DNA from: Akkermansiaceae bacterium
Lineage (GTDB): Bacteria; Verrucomicrobiota; Verrucomicrobiia; Verrucomicrobiales; Akkermansiaceae
DNA: 64,000 nucleotides
Direction of reading: 5' to 3'
Assembly (NCBI GenBank): GCA_023301765.1
Contig: JALZUC010000021.1
Coordinates: 1 to 64,000 of the forward strand
In this document: one piece after another, positions 46,571 to 56,578 of the stretch
Position numbering within the stretch: the stretch's first letter is position 1
Layout of the letters: each line of letters begins with the position of its first letter
Program-made: the position numbers and the translations under genes
Notes under the pieces: model-generated
Database searches by the model: none
The model's input: the letters and a program-made list of their open reading frames with translations, nothing else
What the model was told of the DNA's origin: nothing

Positions 46571-46623
46571 CATTTCCCCTGTGCTTGCAATATTTAGCTG
46601 ATCTCATAATCTCCACTTTGTCT

Positions 46624-47418
46624 ATGGAACTTACCGCCATCATTGAGGCCCTACTCATCGCATCTGAGAGCCCACTCCCCAGCTCTGAAATTGCCCGCCT
46701 TATTCGCGCCCGTATCGCAGAAGCTGAAGATGACCTTGCGGTGGAAAATGAAAATGACGATGGTGAAAATAACTCCGGACTCCCAGAACATCTGGTATCT
46801 CTTGCCAACATTTGTGAAGATTCCATCACCGTTGCCATAGCAAGGCTAAACCACAGCTACGAGACCTCAGACCGCGCATTCTTATGTGCGGAACGTGCAA
46901 AAGGCTGGAAAATTTACACACGCCCTGAATACGCAGAGTTTGTAAGGCAGCTCTTTCCCGGTAAAAAGCCCAGCCGCCTCAGTGGCCCAGCCATGGAAAC
47001 CCTCGCTATCATCGCCTACCGTCAACCAGTCACTAAGGCCTCACTAGAAGCCGTTCGTGGTGTATCATGTGATGGCATGCTGCAAAAACTTCTAGATCGT
47101 GAGCTCGTAAAAATTGGAGGGCGAGCAGAACTACCTGGCCGCCCTCTGCTCTACGAGACTACCGAGCTTTTCTTTGAACACTTCGGTATTAAATCCGTGG
47201 AAGAACTACCAAACTCCAGTGAACTCCGCACAGTGAAGCTACCAGAGCCAGAAGACACTGCTGTAGCTGAAGAAGATGCATCTACAGAAGAAATATTACC
47301 TCAAGAGGACCAAGACACCTTCACTGCCGAGGACATAGAAAAACAACTTGCTCAAACACCCTCCGGCGTACCCAAAGCCGAGGATGTCTCTTCGCAGAAT
47401 TCCTCAGAACAAGAGTAA
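46624..47418 (+). CDS. scpB: Segregation and condensation protein ScpB
   Basis: A 264-residue winged-helix protein of the SMC-ScpAB complex, which compacts and segregates chromosomes. The canonical start MELTAIIEALLIASESPL lies at 46624; the frame extends 13 codons upstream without support. Diagnostic blocks are LSGPAMETLAIIAYRQPVTKASLEAVRGV and LVKIGGRAELPGRPLLYETT. An acidic insert (about 30-53) and an acidic C-terminal tail of about 60 residues are extra. scpA is not adjacent. pheA follows after 37 bases. Confidence 0.95.
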   Translation: MELTAIIEALLIASESPLPSSEIARLIRARIAEAEDDLAVENENDDGENNSGLPEHLVSLANICEDSITVAIARLNHSYETSDRAFLCAERAKGWKIYTRPEYAEFVRQLFPGKKPSRLSGPAMETLAIIAYRQPVTKASLEAVRGVSCDGMLQKLLDRELVKIGGRAELPGRPLLYETTELFFEHFGIKSVEELPNSSELRTVKLPEPEDTAVAEEDASTEEILPQEDQDTFTAEDIEKQLAQTPSGVPKAEDVSSQNSSEQE

Positions 47419-47455
47419 TTCTCAATTTCATACACACCACTTACCGTTTTAAACC

Positions 47456-48526
47456 GTGCCTCTAAATAACATCCGCGAAAAGATCGATCACATTGATCAA
47501 CAGTTAATGGATCTGCTCAACTCCCGTGCAGACCTCGTCCATGAAGTAGGCGAAATTAAAAAGAAAGAAGGACTCCAAATTTACGCCCCTGAGCGTGAAG
47601 ACGCCTTACTCAGACGTCTAGCAGAGATGAATCACGGTAGACTACCAGAGAAATCTATCCGTGCCATCTACCGGGAAATCATGTCCGCAGCACTTGCGCT
47701 AGAAGATAATCTAACAGTAGCCTATCTTGGCCCTAAAGGCACCTGGACTCATCAAGCGGCTATTAAGAAATTTGGCCACTCCATTCAGTATGATGCACAA
47801 CCAAACTTTGCAGATGTCTTTAACCAAGTAGAACGCCGTAAGGCACACTACGGTGTAGTCCCCATTGAAAACTCCACAGAAGGTGCTGTTTCACACACAC
47901 TAGATCTATTTGTAGACTCCCCCTTACAGATCTGCGCCCAGATTCTACTCCGTATCGAAAACGGCCTCATGGCCAGCATCCCAAAAGAGGAAATCAAAAC
48001 CCTCTACTCGCACCCACAAGTATTTGGCCAATGCCGGAACTGGATATTGCGCCATTTTCCAAAAGCCGATCTAGTAGAAGTATCCTCCACCACAAAAGCT
48101 GCACAGCTAGCCTTTAAAAACGCCGCAGACGGCGCCGCTGCCCTAGGAGGTAAGCTCGCTGCGGAACTTAACGGACTAACCATGCTGGAGGAATCCATCC
48201 AAGACCGTGCCACCAATACCACACGTTTTCTCGTTATTGGAGAAAAGACCTGTCCAGCCACAGGTAATGACCGCACCTCCATTCTCTTCTCAGTCCATGA
48301 TCGTCCAGGCTCACTCGTAAAAGCCCTTAAAGCATTTGATAAATTAAATGTGAATATGAGCAAAATCGAGTCTCGCCCATCTAAGCAGCGTGACTGGGAG
48401 TATATCTTCTACGTAGACCTCGCTGGCCACTGCACAGATCCTGACGTAGCAGAAGCCCTCGAAGAACTAGAGAGGCACTGTTCACTGGTAAAAATATTTG
48501 GTAGCTACCCAGATACTACGGAATAA
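47456..48526 (+). CDS. pheA: Bifunctional chorismate mutase / prephenate dehydratase
   Basis: A 356-residue P-protein making phenylpyruvate, the last precursor of phenylalanine. The chorismate mutase domain (about 1-90) has REKIDHIDQQLMDLLNSRADL; the dehydratase (about 93-270) has VAYLGPKGTWTHQAA and the TRF motif in NTTRFLVIG; the ACT domain (from about 278) has SVHDRPGSLVKAL and IESRPSKQRDWEYIF for Phe feedback inhibition. The start is GTG at 47456. It is probably cotranscribed with scpB. Confidence 0.96.
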   Translation: MPLNNIREKIDHIDQQLMDLLNSRADLVHEVGEIKKKEGLQIYAPEREDALLRRLAEMNHGRLPEKSIRAIYREIMSAALALEDNLTVAYLGPKGTWTHQAAIKKFGHSIQYDAQPNFADVFNQVERRKAHYGVVPIENSTEGAVSHTLDLFVDSPLQICAQILLRIENGLMASIPKEEIKTLYSHPQVFGQCRNWILRHFPKADLVEVSSTTKAAQLAFKNAADGAAALGGKLAAELNGLTMLEESIQDRATNTTRFLVIGEKTCPATGNDRTSILFSVHDRPGSLVKALKAFDKLNVNMSKIESRPSKQRDWEYIFYVDLAGHCTDPDVAEALEELERHCSLVKIFGSYPDTTE

Positions 48527-48569
48527 TCCCCGTCATTATAAATAATTATACAAACCAGTGAAATAAACC

Positions 48570-48598
48570 TTGCAATAATTCACACAGAGAAGTAGCTT
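48570..48598 (+). promoter_or_regulatory. Possible promoter of the initiator tRNA
   Basis: TTGCAA (48570-48575), a 17-base gap and TAGCTT (48593-48598), about 45 bases before the tRNA. The -10 is weak, so this is a suggestion only. Confidence 0.3.
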
Positions 48599-48644
48599 CC
48601 GCCCGCACCACCCGAGAGGGTGTTTCACAGCAAAGATTTTTAAT

Positions 48645-48721
<77 letters not shown>

Positions 48722-48725
48722 ATTT

Positions 48726-48760
48726 AAGCCCTGTTTCTATTATAGTTACAGGGCTTTTTT
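48726..48760 (+). terminator. Rho-independent terminator after tRNA-fMet
   Basis: Stem AAGCCCTGT (48726-48734) and ACAGGGCTT (48748-48756) followed by a T-run to 48760. It begins four bases after the tRNA end. Confidence 0.88.
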
Positions 48761-48886
48761 GTGCCCATCGTCTTCAGTGATATCAGACACCCCATTTGTA
48801 TGCAGGCGCGGCGCTACCCTACTTGAGTTTCATGATTAGCCTCTAGTTGTTCCTAAAAGTGAACTTGGGCTTTAACATTAAAAAAA

Positions 48887-48961
48887 TGGTAGCAGGACGG
48901 AGATTTGAACTCCGGACCTAAGGCTTATGAATCCTCCGCTCTACCCCTGAGCTATCCTGCC
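48887..48961 (-). tRNA. tRNA-Met (anticodon CAT), elongator type
   Basis: 75 bases on the minus strand including CCA (complement at 48887-48889). The acceptor GGCAGGA pairs with TCCTGCT (G1-T72 wobble), the D stem is GCTC/GAGC, and the T arm is CGGAG/CTCCG with TTCAAAT. The anticodon is CAT (complement at 48927-48929) in loop TTCATAA. The anticodon stem GAGGA/GCCTT ends in an A-G mismatch. It lacks initiator features. A CAT tRNA can also read AUA (Ile) when modified by TilS, and I cannot exclude this. Confidence 0.9.
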
Positions 48962-49185
48962 ATTCCATTTTCTTACACCAGAAGCTAATGTCTGGCGCGG
49001 GGTGGAAATAAATCCATGGCCTGTATTTGTCGATAAAAAATAACATAAAATCTACATATTTTTCACTCTAAGGTTGCCAAATGCTCATAATCCGTTAGTT
49101 ACACGCCGCCGCATGTTTAATTCGGCAAGACTCTATCGTCCCCAATTAATTAGGGAGAAATCCAACCAACTAAGAACACAAAGCA

Positions 49186-51306
49186 ATGTCAGACCTGTCT
49201 CTATACAGAAATATCGGTATATTCGCCCACGTGGACGCTGGTAAAACCACGACCACTGAACGTATCCTCAAACTAACTGGAAAATCTCACAAAATAGGTG
49301 AAGTGCACGATGGTGAAGCCACCACTGACTTCATGGAGCAGGAAGCTGAGCGAGGTATCACCATTCAGTCTGCAGCAGTTAGCTGCTTCTGGGGTGGCAG
49401 CTCAAACCAATGGGCTAAAGATAAATATCGCTTCAATGTGATTGACACTCCCGGTCACGTTGACTTCACCGTAGAAGTTTACCGCTCACTCAAAGTTCTT
49501 GATGGTGGTATCGGTGTATTCTGTGGATCTGGTGGCGTAGAGCCTCAGTCTGAGACTAACTGGCGCTACGCAAACGAGTCTGCTGTATCTCGTATTATCT
49601 TCGTTAACAAGCTGGACCGCACAGGTGCTTGTTTCTACCGCGTAGTAGATCAAATCAAAACTGTCCTAGCTGCTAAGCCACTCGTTATGGTGCTCCCAAT
49701 CGGTATTGAGGACAACATGGTAGGTGTAGTAGACCTCCTCACTCGTAAAGCATGGGTCTGGGATGAGACTGGTGAACCTGAGAACTATGAAATCACAGAC
49801 GTGCCAGCTGACATGGTGGACGATATGGAAAAATACCGCGCTGAACTCATTGAAACTGCTGTAGAGCAGGACGATGAGCTCATGATGGAATACCTTGAAG
49901 GTAACGAGCCTAGCATCGATGACCTCAAGAAGTGCATCCGTAAGGGCACTACCGAACTAGCGTTTTTCCCAACATTCTGTGGTTCCGCATTTAAGAACAA
50001 GGGTGTTCAGCTCGTGCTAGACGCCGTTGTTGACTACCTTCCATCACCTACAGAGGTTCCTCCTCAGCCTGAAGTAGACCCTGAGGGTAACGAGACTGGT
50101 GAGTTCGCCACAGTTACTGCTGATGGCCCACTCCGTGCACTCGCCTTTAAGATCATGGATGATCAATATGGCGCACTTACCTTCACACGTATTTACTCCG
50201 GTAAGCTTGAAAAAGGCTCTACCATCCTAAACACCTTCACAGGTAAGACAGAGCGTGTTGGCCGTATCGTGGAAATGTCCGCTGATGACCGTATCGAGCT
50301 AGATGGTGCACAAGCCGGTGACATCGTCGCCCTTGTAGGCCTTAAAAACGTGCAAACGGGTCACACACTCTGTGACAAGGATCACCCAGCTACTCTTGAG
50401 CCTATGGTATTCCCAGATCCAGTTATCTCCATTGCTGTTGCAGCTAAGGACAAGGCTAACGCTGAGAAGCTCGGCACCGCCATCGGCAAGATGGTTAAGG
50501 AAGACCCAACATTCATCGTAGAAACTGATCAAGACTCCGGAGAAACTATCCTTAAGGGAATGGGTGAGCTTCACCTCGACATTAAGGTAGATATCCTGAA
50601 GAGAACTCACAAAGTAGAAGTAGAAGTAGGTAAGCCACAGGTAGCCTACCGTGAGACTATTACCAAGCGTATCGAAGACAGCTACACTCACAAGAAGCAG
50701 TCTGGTGGATCTGGCCAGTACGGTAAGATCGACTACATCATCGAGCCACTCGATCCAGAGGCAGGCGTAGACTTCGAGTTTGAATCCAAAGTTGTAGGTG
50801 GTAACGTTCCTAAGGAATTCTGGCCAGCTATTGAAAAAGGCTTTAAAATGTCCAAGGACAAAGGTGTCCTCGCTGGTTTCCCTTGCTTAAACTTCAAGGT
50901 AACCCTCGTAGACGGTGCACAGCACGCTGTAGACTCCTCTGCTATTGCATTCGAGATAGCCGCTAAGGCAGGCTACCGCCAGTCCATTCCTAAGGCTGGA
51001 CCAACACTCCTTGAGCCAATCATGAAGCTTGATGTCTTCACTCCTGAAGACAATGTGGGTGACGTCATTGGTGACCTTAACCGCCGTCGCGGTATGATCA
51101 AAGAGCAAGAGTCCACACCTACAGGAATCCGTGTAAAAGCAGATGCCCCTCTAAGTGATATGTTTGGCTACATCGGTGACCTTCGTACCATGACATCAGG
51201 TCGTGGTCAGTTCTCCATGGAGTTCTCACACTACGCCGCTTGTCCTAAGAACGTGGCTGAAGAAGTCATCGCTGAAGTTAAGAAGCGTGAGGAAGAAAAA
51301 GCTTAA
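49186..51306 (+). CDS. fusA: Elongation factor G
   Basis: A 706-residue GTPase that moves tRNA and mRNA through the ribosome. G1 is [10 protein letters not shown] (14-23), G2 lies in the [14 protein letters not shown] region, G3 is DTPGHVDF and G4 is NKLD. Domains II-V follow, with GMGELHLDI and [20 protein letters not shown]. Length is normal for EF-G. The tufA, rpsG and rpsL genes that often accompany fusA are absent, so this copy stands alone with its own terminator. Codon use is more biased than in the neighbours, as expected for a highly expressed gene. Confidence 0.97.
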   Translation: MSDLSLYRNIGIFAHVDAGKTTTTERILKLTGKSHKIGEVHDGEATTDFMEQEAERGITIQSAAVSCFWGGSSNQWAKDKYRFNVIDTPGHVDFTVEVYRSLKVLDGGIGVFCGSGGVEPQSETNWRYANESAVSRIIFVNKLDRTGACFYRVVDQIKTVLAAKPLVMVLPIGIEDNMVGVVDLLTRKAWVWDETGEPENYEITDVPADMVDDMEKYRAELIETAVEQDDELMMEYLEGNEPSIDDLKKCIRKGTTELAFFPTFCGSAFKNKGVQLVLDAVVDYLPSPTEVPPQPEVDPEGNETGEFATVTADGPLRALAFKIMDDQYGALTFTRIYSGKLEKGSTILNTFTGKTERVGRIVEMSADDRIELDGAQAGDIVALVGLKNVQTGHTLCDKDHPATLEPMVFPDPVISIAVAAKDKANAEKLGTAIGKMVKEDPTFIVETDQDSGETILKGMGELHLDIKVDILKRTHKVEVEVGKPQVAYRETITKRIEDSYTHKKQSGGSGQYGKIDYIIEPLDPEAGVDFEFESKVVGGNVPKEFWPAIEKGFKMSKDKGVLAGFPCLNFKVTLVDGAQHAVDSSAIAFEIAAKAGYRQSIPKAGPTLLEPIMKLDVFTPEDNVGDVIGDLNRRRGMIKEQESTPTGIRVKADAPLSDMFGYIGDLRTMTSGRGQFSMEFSHYAACPKNVAEEVIAEVKKREEEKA

Positions 51307-51333
51307 TTGCTCAACCATCCCATAGGTTTTACA

Positions 51334-51366
51334 AAGTGCCGGCTCGAAAGAGTCGGCACTTTTTTA
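51334..51366 (+). terminator. Rho-independent terminator of fusA
   Basis: Stem AAGTGCCGGCTC (51334-51345) and GAGTCGGCACTT (51350-51361) with a GAAA tetraloop and one G-T pair, then a T-run to about 51365. Confidence 0.95.
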
Positions 51367-51394
51367 TGCTACTTACCCGCGTAACAAGCGCTCA

Positions 51395-52420
51395 TTACAG
51401 AGTTTTAGCAAACACTTGTGAGCTTCTACCGCTGGCTGTGAGCTGAGCCTTACGAGCACTCGGAATCTCCTCGATACTCAAGGGCCTATAGCCTAGCTCG
51501 TCCTGGAAAAAATTTGCCGCCCGGTTTGTAAGCGCAAAGACTGTTTTTACGCCCAGCTCCTTGGCTACTGCCTGGGTATACTTCACTAGCTCATACCCGT
51601 AGCCTAGACCCTCATGAGCCTGTTTGACGTAAAGGCAGGCTATTTCCGCCCGGTCATCTTCTGGGTAACAGTGCAGTGCCACGCTCCCCACAACGTTACC
51701 ATCTATATCCATGACAAAGTAATCACTAAGATTTTTCTCAATATCCGCGTAGCCCCGTGGCACCAGTCTTGAGGTTCTTACCGAGCGACCGATCATCCCC
51801 AATAACTCTACAATATCCTCCTCTCTCAATGGCCTAATTACGCGGTAACTGTCTGCATACACCATAGTCCCCACACCCTCGTTAGAGAAAAATTCATCCA
51901 ATAGTACAGCAGGTGAGCCAGCATCAAGTATATGTATCCGTGGCACACCGGCATGACAAGCTGCGGCAGCTGACACCATTATACCGGAATCTTGCACGGT
52001 CACCTCAGCAGCCCTTAAATCGCCCTGTGCGGGAATATCCCTCGCTTCATGAAGCAGCACTAACTTTGCCGCAGATATACCCGCGGCCAAACTAGCAATC
52101 TGCTCAGAAAATGGCTCCTCACCGAGAAAATCAGCAATGACAGACTGCCCTCGTCCGAGAGCCGCTAATAACTCATCCTGGTCAGATTTATAGACCGCCT
52201 GGCTATACTTCAGCTCCACCTCAGCAGCTCGATCTAAAAGTATCTCTGTGCTATGAACCGTACTACCAATCACCAACTTTACCCCCACCCCCTGCAGCGC
52301 AAGTAAGTCCAACATAACCTCAGGAAGAGATGACTCTACGGCATCTACAAGAATAACAAATACCTTACCGCGAAACTGCGGAACGTAGTGTAATAGACCT
52401 CTGACATCTCCCAAAGACAC
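51395..52420 (-). CDS. ArgA-like N-acetylglutamate synthase (amino-acid-kinase fold plus GNAT)
   Basis: A 341-residue protein. The N-terminal part (about 1-185) has the amino-acid kinase fold of ArgA/ArgB without the ATP-binding Gly-rich loop, and the C-terminal part (about 195-335) is a GNAT acetyltransferase with VYADSYRVIRPLREEDIVELL and ACLYVKQAHEGLGYGYELV (acetyl-CoA loop). The C-terminus ASGRSSQVFAKTL resembles that of ArgA (GRNSKVL-type). It should make N-acetylglutamate for arginine synthesis. It is shorter than E. coli ArgA (443), with a reduced kinase-like part. The gene follows the nucleotidyltransferase-like gene after 31 bases. Confidence 0.82.
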   Translation of the reverse strand: MSLGDVRGLLHYVPQFRGKVFVILVDAVESSLPEVMLDLLALQGVGVKLVIGSTVHSTEILLDRAAEVELKYSQAVYKSDQDELLAALGRGQSVIADFLGEEPFSEQIASLAAGISAAKLVLLHEARDIPAQGDLRAAEVTVQDSGIMVSAAAACHAGVPRIHILDAGSPAVLLDEFFSNEGVGTMVYADSYRVIRPLREEDIVELLGMIGRSVRTSRLVPRGYADIEKNLSDYFVMDIDGNVVGSVALHCYPEDDRAEIACLYVKQAHEGLGYGYELVKYTQAVAKELGVKTVFALTNRAANFFQDELGYRPLSIEEIPSARKAQLTASGRSSQVFAKTL

Positions 52421-52451
52421 TGAACTTTATATGGTTAATTTAGAAATTGAG

Positions 52452-53855
52452 CTAAACCTCTTGTTCACGCATAGCCGCCGGCTGTGCAAGCTCAGGCACC
52501 AGAGACCGCCATCGTTCATCCCCCTTGGCAATCATTCTTTGAATATCCCGGCCAGTATGCTCTAGGAGCTCATCGTCACCACACGGAATAGAGTTAATCC
52601 GCCCCTCTTCACACAGGTAGGTATAGAGGTGTGGGAGGTGTTCCGGAGTTTGGAAATTTTCCGCCGTTACTAAGTTTTTAGTTTTCCGGTTTTTCCACGG
52701 ATACACATAAAGTGCTAGCTCATGTTTAAAGAGCCTCCCAAATGACTCAAGAATACCCCCTGCTAGATTTTCAGACCACTTTGCCTTAAATAGCTCATTA
52801 AGCAGACCTATACTTAATACAATCCCTATAGGACTGCTAGTATAGCGGCTAAGATAATTAGCTATACGGTGAAACTCTGAACAACGTGAAATAAGCACAT
52901 TTTTACCAAGTGCCTGCAAGGCGTCTGCTCGATCAATAAATGCCAACTGATCTACACCTCCATCCCTCAGTAGATTATTCATTGAAATCTCACAAAGCTC
53001 TATGGTCTGATCACGCTGATCCTCCGCAAGACTCTGCTGGAATACCTCACGCGTCTGCTTTAGCATATCCATGTGTAAGTTTGTTACAGGATTAAAACTA
53101 CCGCGCAGCAGGACTAGGGGCTTTCTGTAGAGAGCCTCGGCTGGCTGGACTACCTCTCCATCTGGCAGGAACATAGCGGCATCAGTAAGCCCACTCTCTA
53201 CGAGCTGTAGCAAGCAGAGCCTATTGTCCACCATCTCAAATCCTTTCCCACTGAACTTGAGCATATCCACCTCTACCTGCTCACGGCTCAGCCCATCCAT
53301 GAGCGATTCAGTAAATAATTTAAGGTTATCTCGGTAATAGAACGCGGCGTAAATAAGGTTTGTGCCAATAATCCCCAAGGCCTCCATTTGATCAACATTA
53401 TCCTGATCTAGTAGCCTAACATGAATGAGTATCTCACACGGCGCATGGCATGGCTTCAGCTGCAGCTGTATGCCTAGCCAGCCGTGGCACTCCCCTGTGT
53501 CCTTATAGCCACGGGCTCTGACTGTATTTGAAAATGAAAAGAAAGTAGTGTCAGCCCCGCGTTTATCAGAGAGACGCTCTACTAGTAAGTCATACTCATA
53601 CTTTAGCATTGCACTTACACGCTCTCGGGAGACATAGCGCTTTGCCTTACCATAAATGGCATCACTCATCGTCATGTCATATGCGGAAATTGTTTTTGCT
53701 ACCGTGCCAGCAGAAGCAGAAGCACGGAAGAACCAGTTTGCCACCTCCTGCCCAGCCCCTATCTCAGCAAAGGTTCCGTATTTTCCCGAATCAAGATTAA
53801 TTCGGAGAGCCTTATCATATGTACTGGAAATGTCTGAGACTTTATCTTGTATCAT
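52452..53855 (-). CDS. Conserved nucleotidyltransferase-like protein
   Basis: A 467-residue soluble protein of a widespread but uncharacterised family, opening with KALRINLDSGKYGTFAEIGAGQEVANWFF and KRYVSRERVSAMLKYEY. I recall that these are frequently mislabelled as TonB-dependent receptors. Past the middle, LLRGSFNPVTNLHMDML resembles the GxFxPxHxGH loop of nucleotidyltransferases such as NadD, so residues about 240-440 may bind a nucleotide. There is no signal peptide or membrane segment, which rules out a receptor. It is followed by the ArgA-like gene on the same strand. Confidence 0.75.
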   Translation of the reverse strand: MIQDKVSDISSTYDKALRINLDSGKYGTFAEIGAGQEVANWFFRASASAGTVAKTISAYDMTMSDAIYGKAKRYVSRERVSAMLKYEYDLLVERLSDKRGADTTFFSFSNTVRARGYKDTGECHGWLGIQLQLKPCHAPCEILIHVRLLDQDNVDQMEALGIIGTNLIYAAFYYRDNLKLFTESLMDGLSREQVEVDMLKFSGKGFEMVDNRLCLLQLVESGLTDAAMFLPDGEVVQPAEALYRKPLVLLRGSFNPVTNLHMDMLKQTREVFQQSLAEDQRDQTIELCEISMNNLLRDGGVDQLAFIDRADALQALGKNVLISRCSEFHRIANYLSRYTSSPIGIVLSIGLLNELFKAKWSENLAGGILESFGRLFKHELALYVYPWKNRKTKNLVTAENFQTPEHLPHLYTYLCEEGRINSIPCGDDELLEHTGRDIQRMIAKGDERWRSLVPELAQPAAMREQEV

Positions 53856-54043
53856 GGTAAAATATTATACTTTTTATTTAGTTTATAATTCGATTATTTC
53901 TTTAGCAATTTAGATACCGCATCTTTGAGTGATTATATTACCAAATACATAAACTAAATAAATGTATGGTTCATGCGGCCATATAAAGCATGTTTAGATT
54001 ATGAATGTTTTAGGTTGATCATTACCACCATTCTTAAATTCCT

Positions 54044-56554
54044 CTAATCACCAAAGATTTCTACCCGCTGTGGACGATCTAATATGATAGAGGCTTTTTG
54101 ATCCTCAACTTCTAACTCATCGAGATTTAAGATCGTAGTGCTACCTCTAGCGACTGTGGAATCACGAGGGACAAAGTCTGGCTGCTCCGTGCCGTAGGGA
54201 TCATTTCCTAATAGGAGCGGCGCTGTTGGCTGCACAGGAATAGCTCGCATCAATACCGTTTGATTAGCGTCCGGATTAAACTCATGGTTCTCAGTTAATT
54301 CATCATTTGCGATGCCATGTACGTCGCAGTATCCTGAAGGCTCCGAGCCTTTTACAAAATATTCACTAAAAGTAGTAGGGTAGTATGTCTCCGTTCCCTT
54401 CACTGGATCTCTACGGTGCTCCTGACAGTATTTCGTTTTTCTTAATCCTGATGCCTTACACACTTCTAATTTCACAATCCCCTCTGGAACAGTAATCTGC
54501 TGGCCTGCAAATTCGGCAGCCGCTACATTCATAGATTCCTCCCATATGGGATACACTGTTTCTCTACTAAATGCACCTGGGTAAATCGCATCACGGCGTC
54601 CGTGGAGAAAACCCATCCATACAGCACAGGTAACATTACTATTGTATCCTACAAACCAGTTATCCGCAAAGTCATAAGTAGTACCTGTCTTACCAGCTAA
54701 CGAAGGGTCATTAGATTGCCCAGTGGTCGCCGGCTCAGCCCCTCCAGCAGCGCCATTCTTAAGGGCACTCTGTAGCAATGTATGAGCAACAAAGGCATTC
54801 TTTTCATCAATCACCTGCTTAGTAGCAGGTCTAGTCTGTAATTTGTAACGGTCACTACCTGATGCATCTTCAATACGCTGTACAACGTAGAGTGGATGTG
54901 CCTCCCGCCCTTCATTCGGAAAGACTGAATAGGCCTTAACTAGACTTGGCAGAGAAAATTCATTAGTTCCTACCAGCATACGAGTTAGCAACTTACTCTC
55001 AGGAAAACTAAGCCCAAACTTACCTGCTGTGTCCATCACTGTCGCCAAGCCTAGCTGCTTACCCAGCCGCACAGATGCCGCGATTTTTGACACCTCCATA
55101 GCCCTCCTCATTGTAACCTTACCCTCATACTTAGGCTGAAGGACTTCCATTCCCCATTCACCCAATACTCCTTCGCGCCCATCTAACATAATAGCACGAT
55201 TATTTAATGGTGCATCTGTAAGCTGTGAGGCAGGTGACATTCCACTTTCCAGAGCTGCCACATAGATAAATGGTAAAAAAGCTGTACCTATTGGCTTCCG
55301 CCCTAACTGGGCAATATCAAACTGGTTATGTGTAAAGTCCCGTCCACCCACATAAGCAATAACAGCACCAGTGTCATTTTCAGTCATAAGCCCAGCACCC
55401 TGGAGATACTCAGGTCTACCATCCTCACGCCGATATTCGGCATACTTAGGGTGAGCGTAACCACTCTTCAACTCGACATTAGTTAGCTGCTCTAGCATTC
55501 TCTTTTCCATCACCTTTTGCACATCAAGGTCGATGGTGGTAAAAATTTTAAATCCCCCCTCGGTAAGAGCATCCTCTCCTAGCTGCTGCCGCACCTCCTT
55601 TGCAATTCGTTCATAAAGATGTGATGCACCACGTTGGATAGGCTTTGGATTCACGACCACAGGGCTCTCCTGAAGTTTCATGCTCTCTAGTAAAGGTATA
55701 AACCCTTCAGCCGTTAAACGTTTTAACACCTGATTCCGTGCTTTTTTATTCATCTCCAGGTTATTTAACGGAGAAATCATCGTCGGGTTTTTAATACAAC
55801 CTACAAGAGAAGCACACTCAGATAATGTTAAATCTCGAGGTTCTTTACCGAAGTATCCTAGCGCTGCGGACCTAACCCCATAGAAGCCACTACCAAACGG
55901 CACGCGATTCAAATAAAACTCCAGGATTTCAGTCTTGTTATAATGCTTCTCAATACGCTGTGCGAGATAAGCCTCTACCGCTTTCCGCTCCAGTCCACTC
56001 CAGCCTTCTTCATCAGCCTCCACTTTAAGGTGAAAAGCGTTTCGCGCCAGCTGCTGGGTGATAGTACTCGCGCCCTGTGTCTGTCTCCCCGCTCTGAAGT
56101 TCAGCCAAACTGCACGAGCTACTCCTACACGATCCACTCCATCGTGCTCAAAAAACCTCTGATCTTCACCTGACACCAGAGCGTTAATAATGTCATCAGG
56201 AACATCCTTAATACTGATAACATCTCTATTCTCTACGAAAATACGGCCTAGCTCGCGGCCTTTACGGTCCAGAATCAAACTTACAACTTCTACGTCATTA
56301 ACCTGGCTAAGGTCATACTCCTCCGCTCTATCCTTCAGCGGCTTTGTTTTAATAATAAAGACAAGCAACCCGAGACCTGCGAGGAGAATACCAAAAAGAC
56401 AGAGATAGATCAGGCATTTAAGCTTGAAGAATTTCCCCTTACGGCGCTTGATTCCCCTAGCAACAATCGCTTTCCCCAGCTTGGAATGTTTTTTACCCAT
56501 GGCAAGATGTTTCATAATTCGGCCACTCAGCGTAAAGAGCACCCAGATCTTCAT
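54044..56554 (-). CDS. Class A penicillin-binding protein with degenerate transpeptidase motifs
   Basis: Up to 836 residues; ATGs at 56515 and 56500 are alternative starts and 56500 leaves more room for promoters. A membrane helix (about 46-68) is followed by a GT51 glycosyltransferase (about 85-270) with intact motifs: EDQRFFEHDG (130-139), GASTITQQLARN (161-172) and KTEILEFYLNRVPFGSG. The transpeptidase domain (about 385-700) has the fold but changed catalytic motifs: the usual SxxK is TAFL at 424-427, the usual SxN is SKI at 489-491, while KTGT (622-625) is kept. It should still polymerise glycan; peptide crosslinking is doubtful. It is divergent from the methyltransferase gene. Confidence 0.9.
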   Translation of the reverse strand: MKIWVLFTLSGRIMKHLAMGKKHSKLGKAIVARGIKRRKGKFFKLKCLIYLCLFGILLAGLGLLVFIIKTKPLKDRAEEYDLSQVNDVEVVSLILDRKGRELGRIFVENRDVISIKDVPDDIINALVSGEDQRFFEHDGVDRVGVARAVWLNFRAGRQTQGASTITQQLARNAFHLKVEADEEGWSGLERKAVEAYLAQRIEKHYNKTEILEFYLNRVPFGSGFYGVRSAALGYFGKEPRDLTLSECASLVGCIKNPTMISPLNNLEMNKKARNQVLKRLTAEGFIPLLESMKLQESPVVVNPKPIQRGASHLYERIAKEVRQQLGEDALTEGGFKIFTTIDLDVQKVMEKRMLEQLTNVELKSGYAHPKYAEYRREDGRPEYLQGAGLMTENDTGAVIAYVGGRDFTHNQFDIAQLGRKPIGTAFLPFIYVAALESGMSPASQLTDAPLNNRAIMLDGREGVLGEWGMEVLQPKYEGKVTMRRAMEVSKIAASVRLGKQLGLATVMDTAGKFGLSFPESKLLTRMLVGTNEFSLPSLVKAYSVFPNEGREAHPLYVVQRIEDASGSDRYKLQTRPATKQVIDEKNAFVAHTLLQSALKNGAAGGAEPATTGQSNDPSLAGKTGTTYDFADNWFVGYNSNVTCAVWMGFLHGRRDAIYPGAFSRETVYPIWEESMNVAAAEFAGQQITVPEGIVKLEVCKASGLRKTKYCQEHRRDPVKGTETYYPTTFSEYFVKGSEPSGYCDVHGIANDELTENHEFNPDANQTVLMRAIPVQPTAPLLLGNDPYGTEQPDFVPRDSTVARGSTTILNLDELEVEDQKASIILDRPQRVEIFGD

Positions 56555-56578
56555 AACTCATACTCTTAGATTCGGACA

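Noticed and set aside
48004-48363. 119-codon minus-strand frame within pheA
   Set aside because: It lies fully inside a well-supported gene and has no motif of its own.
52452-53855. TonB-dependent receptor annotation for the 467-residue protein
   Set aside because: There is no signal peptide, no plug or barrel pattern, and the protein looks soluble with a nucleotidyltransferase-like loop.
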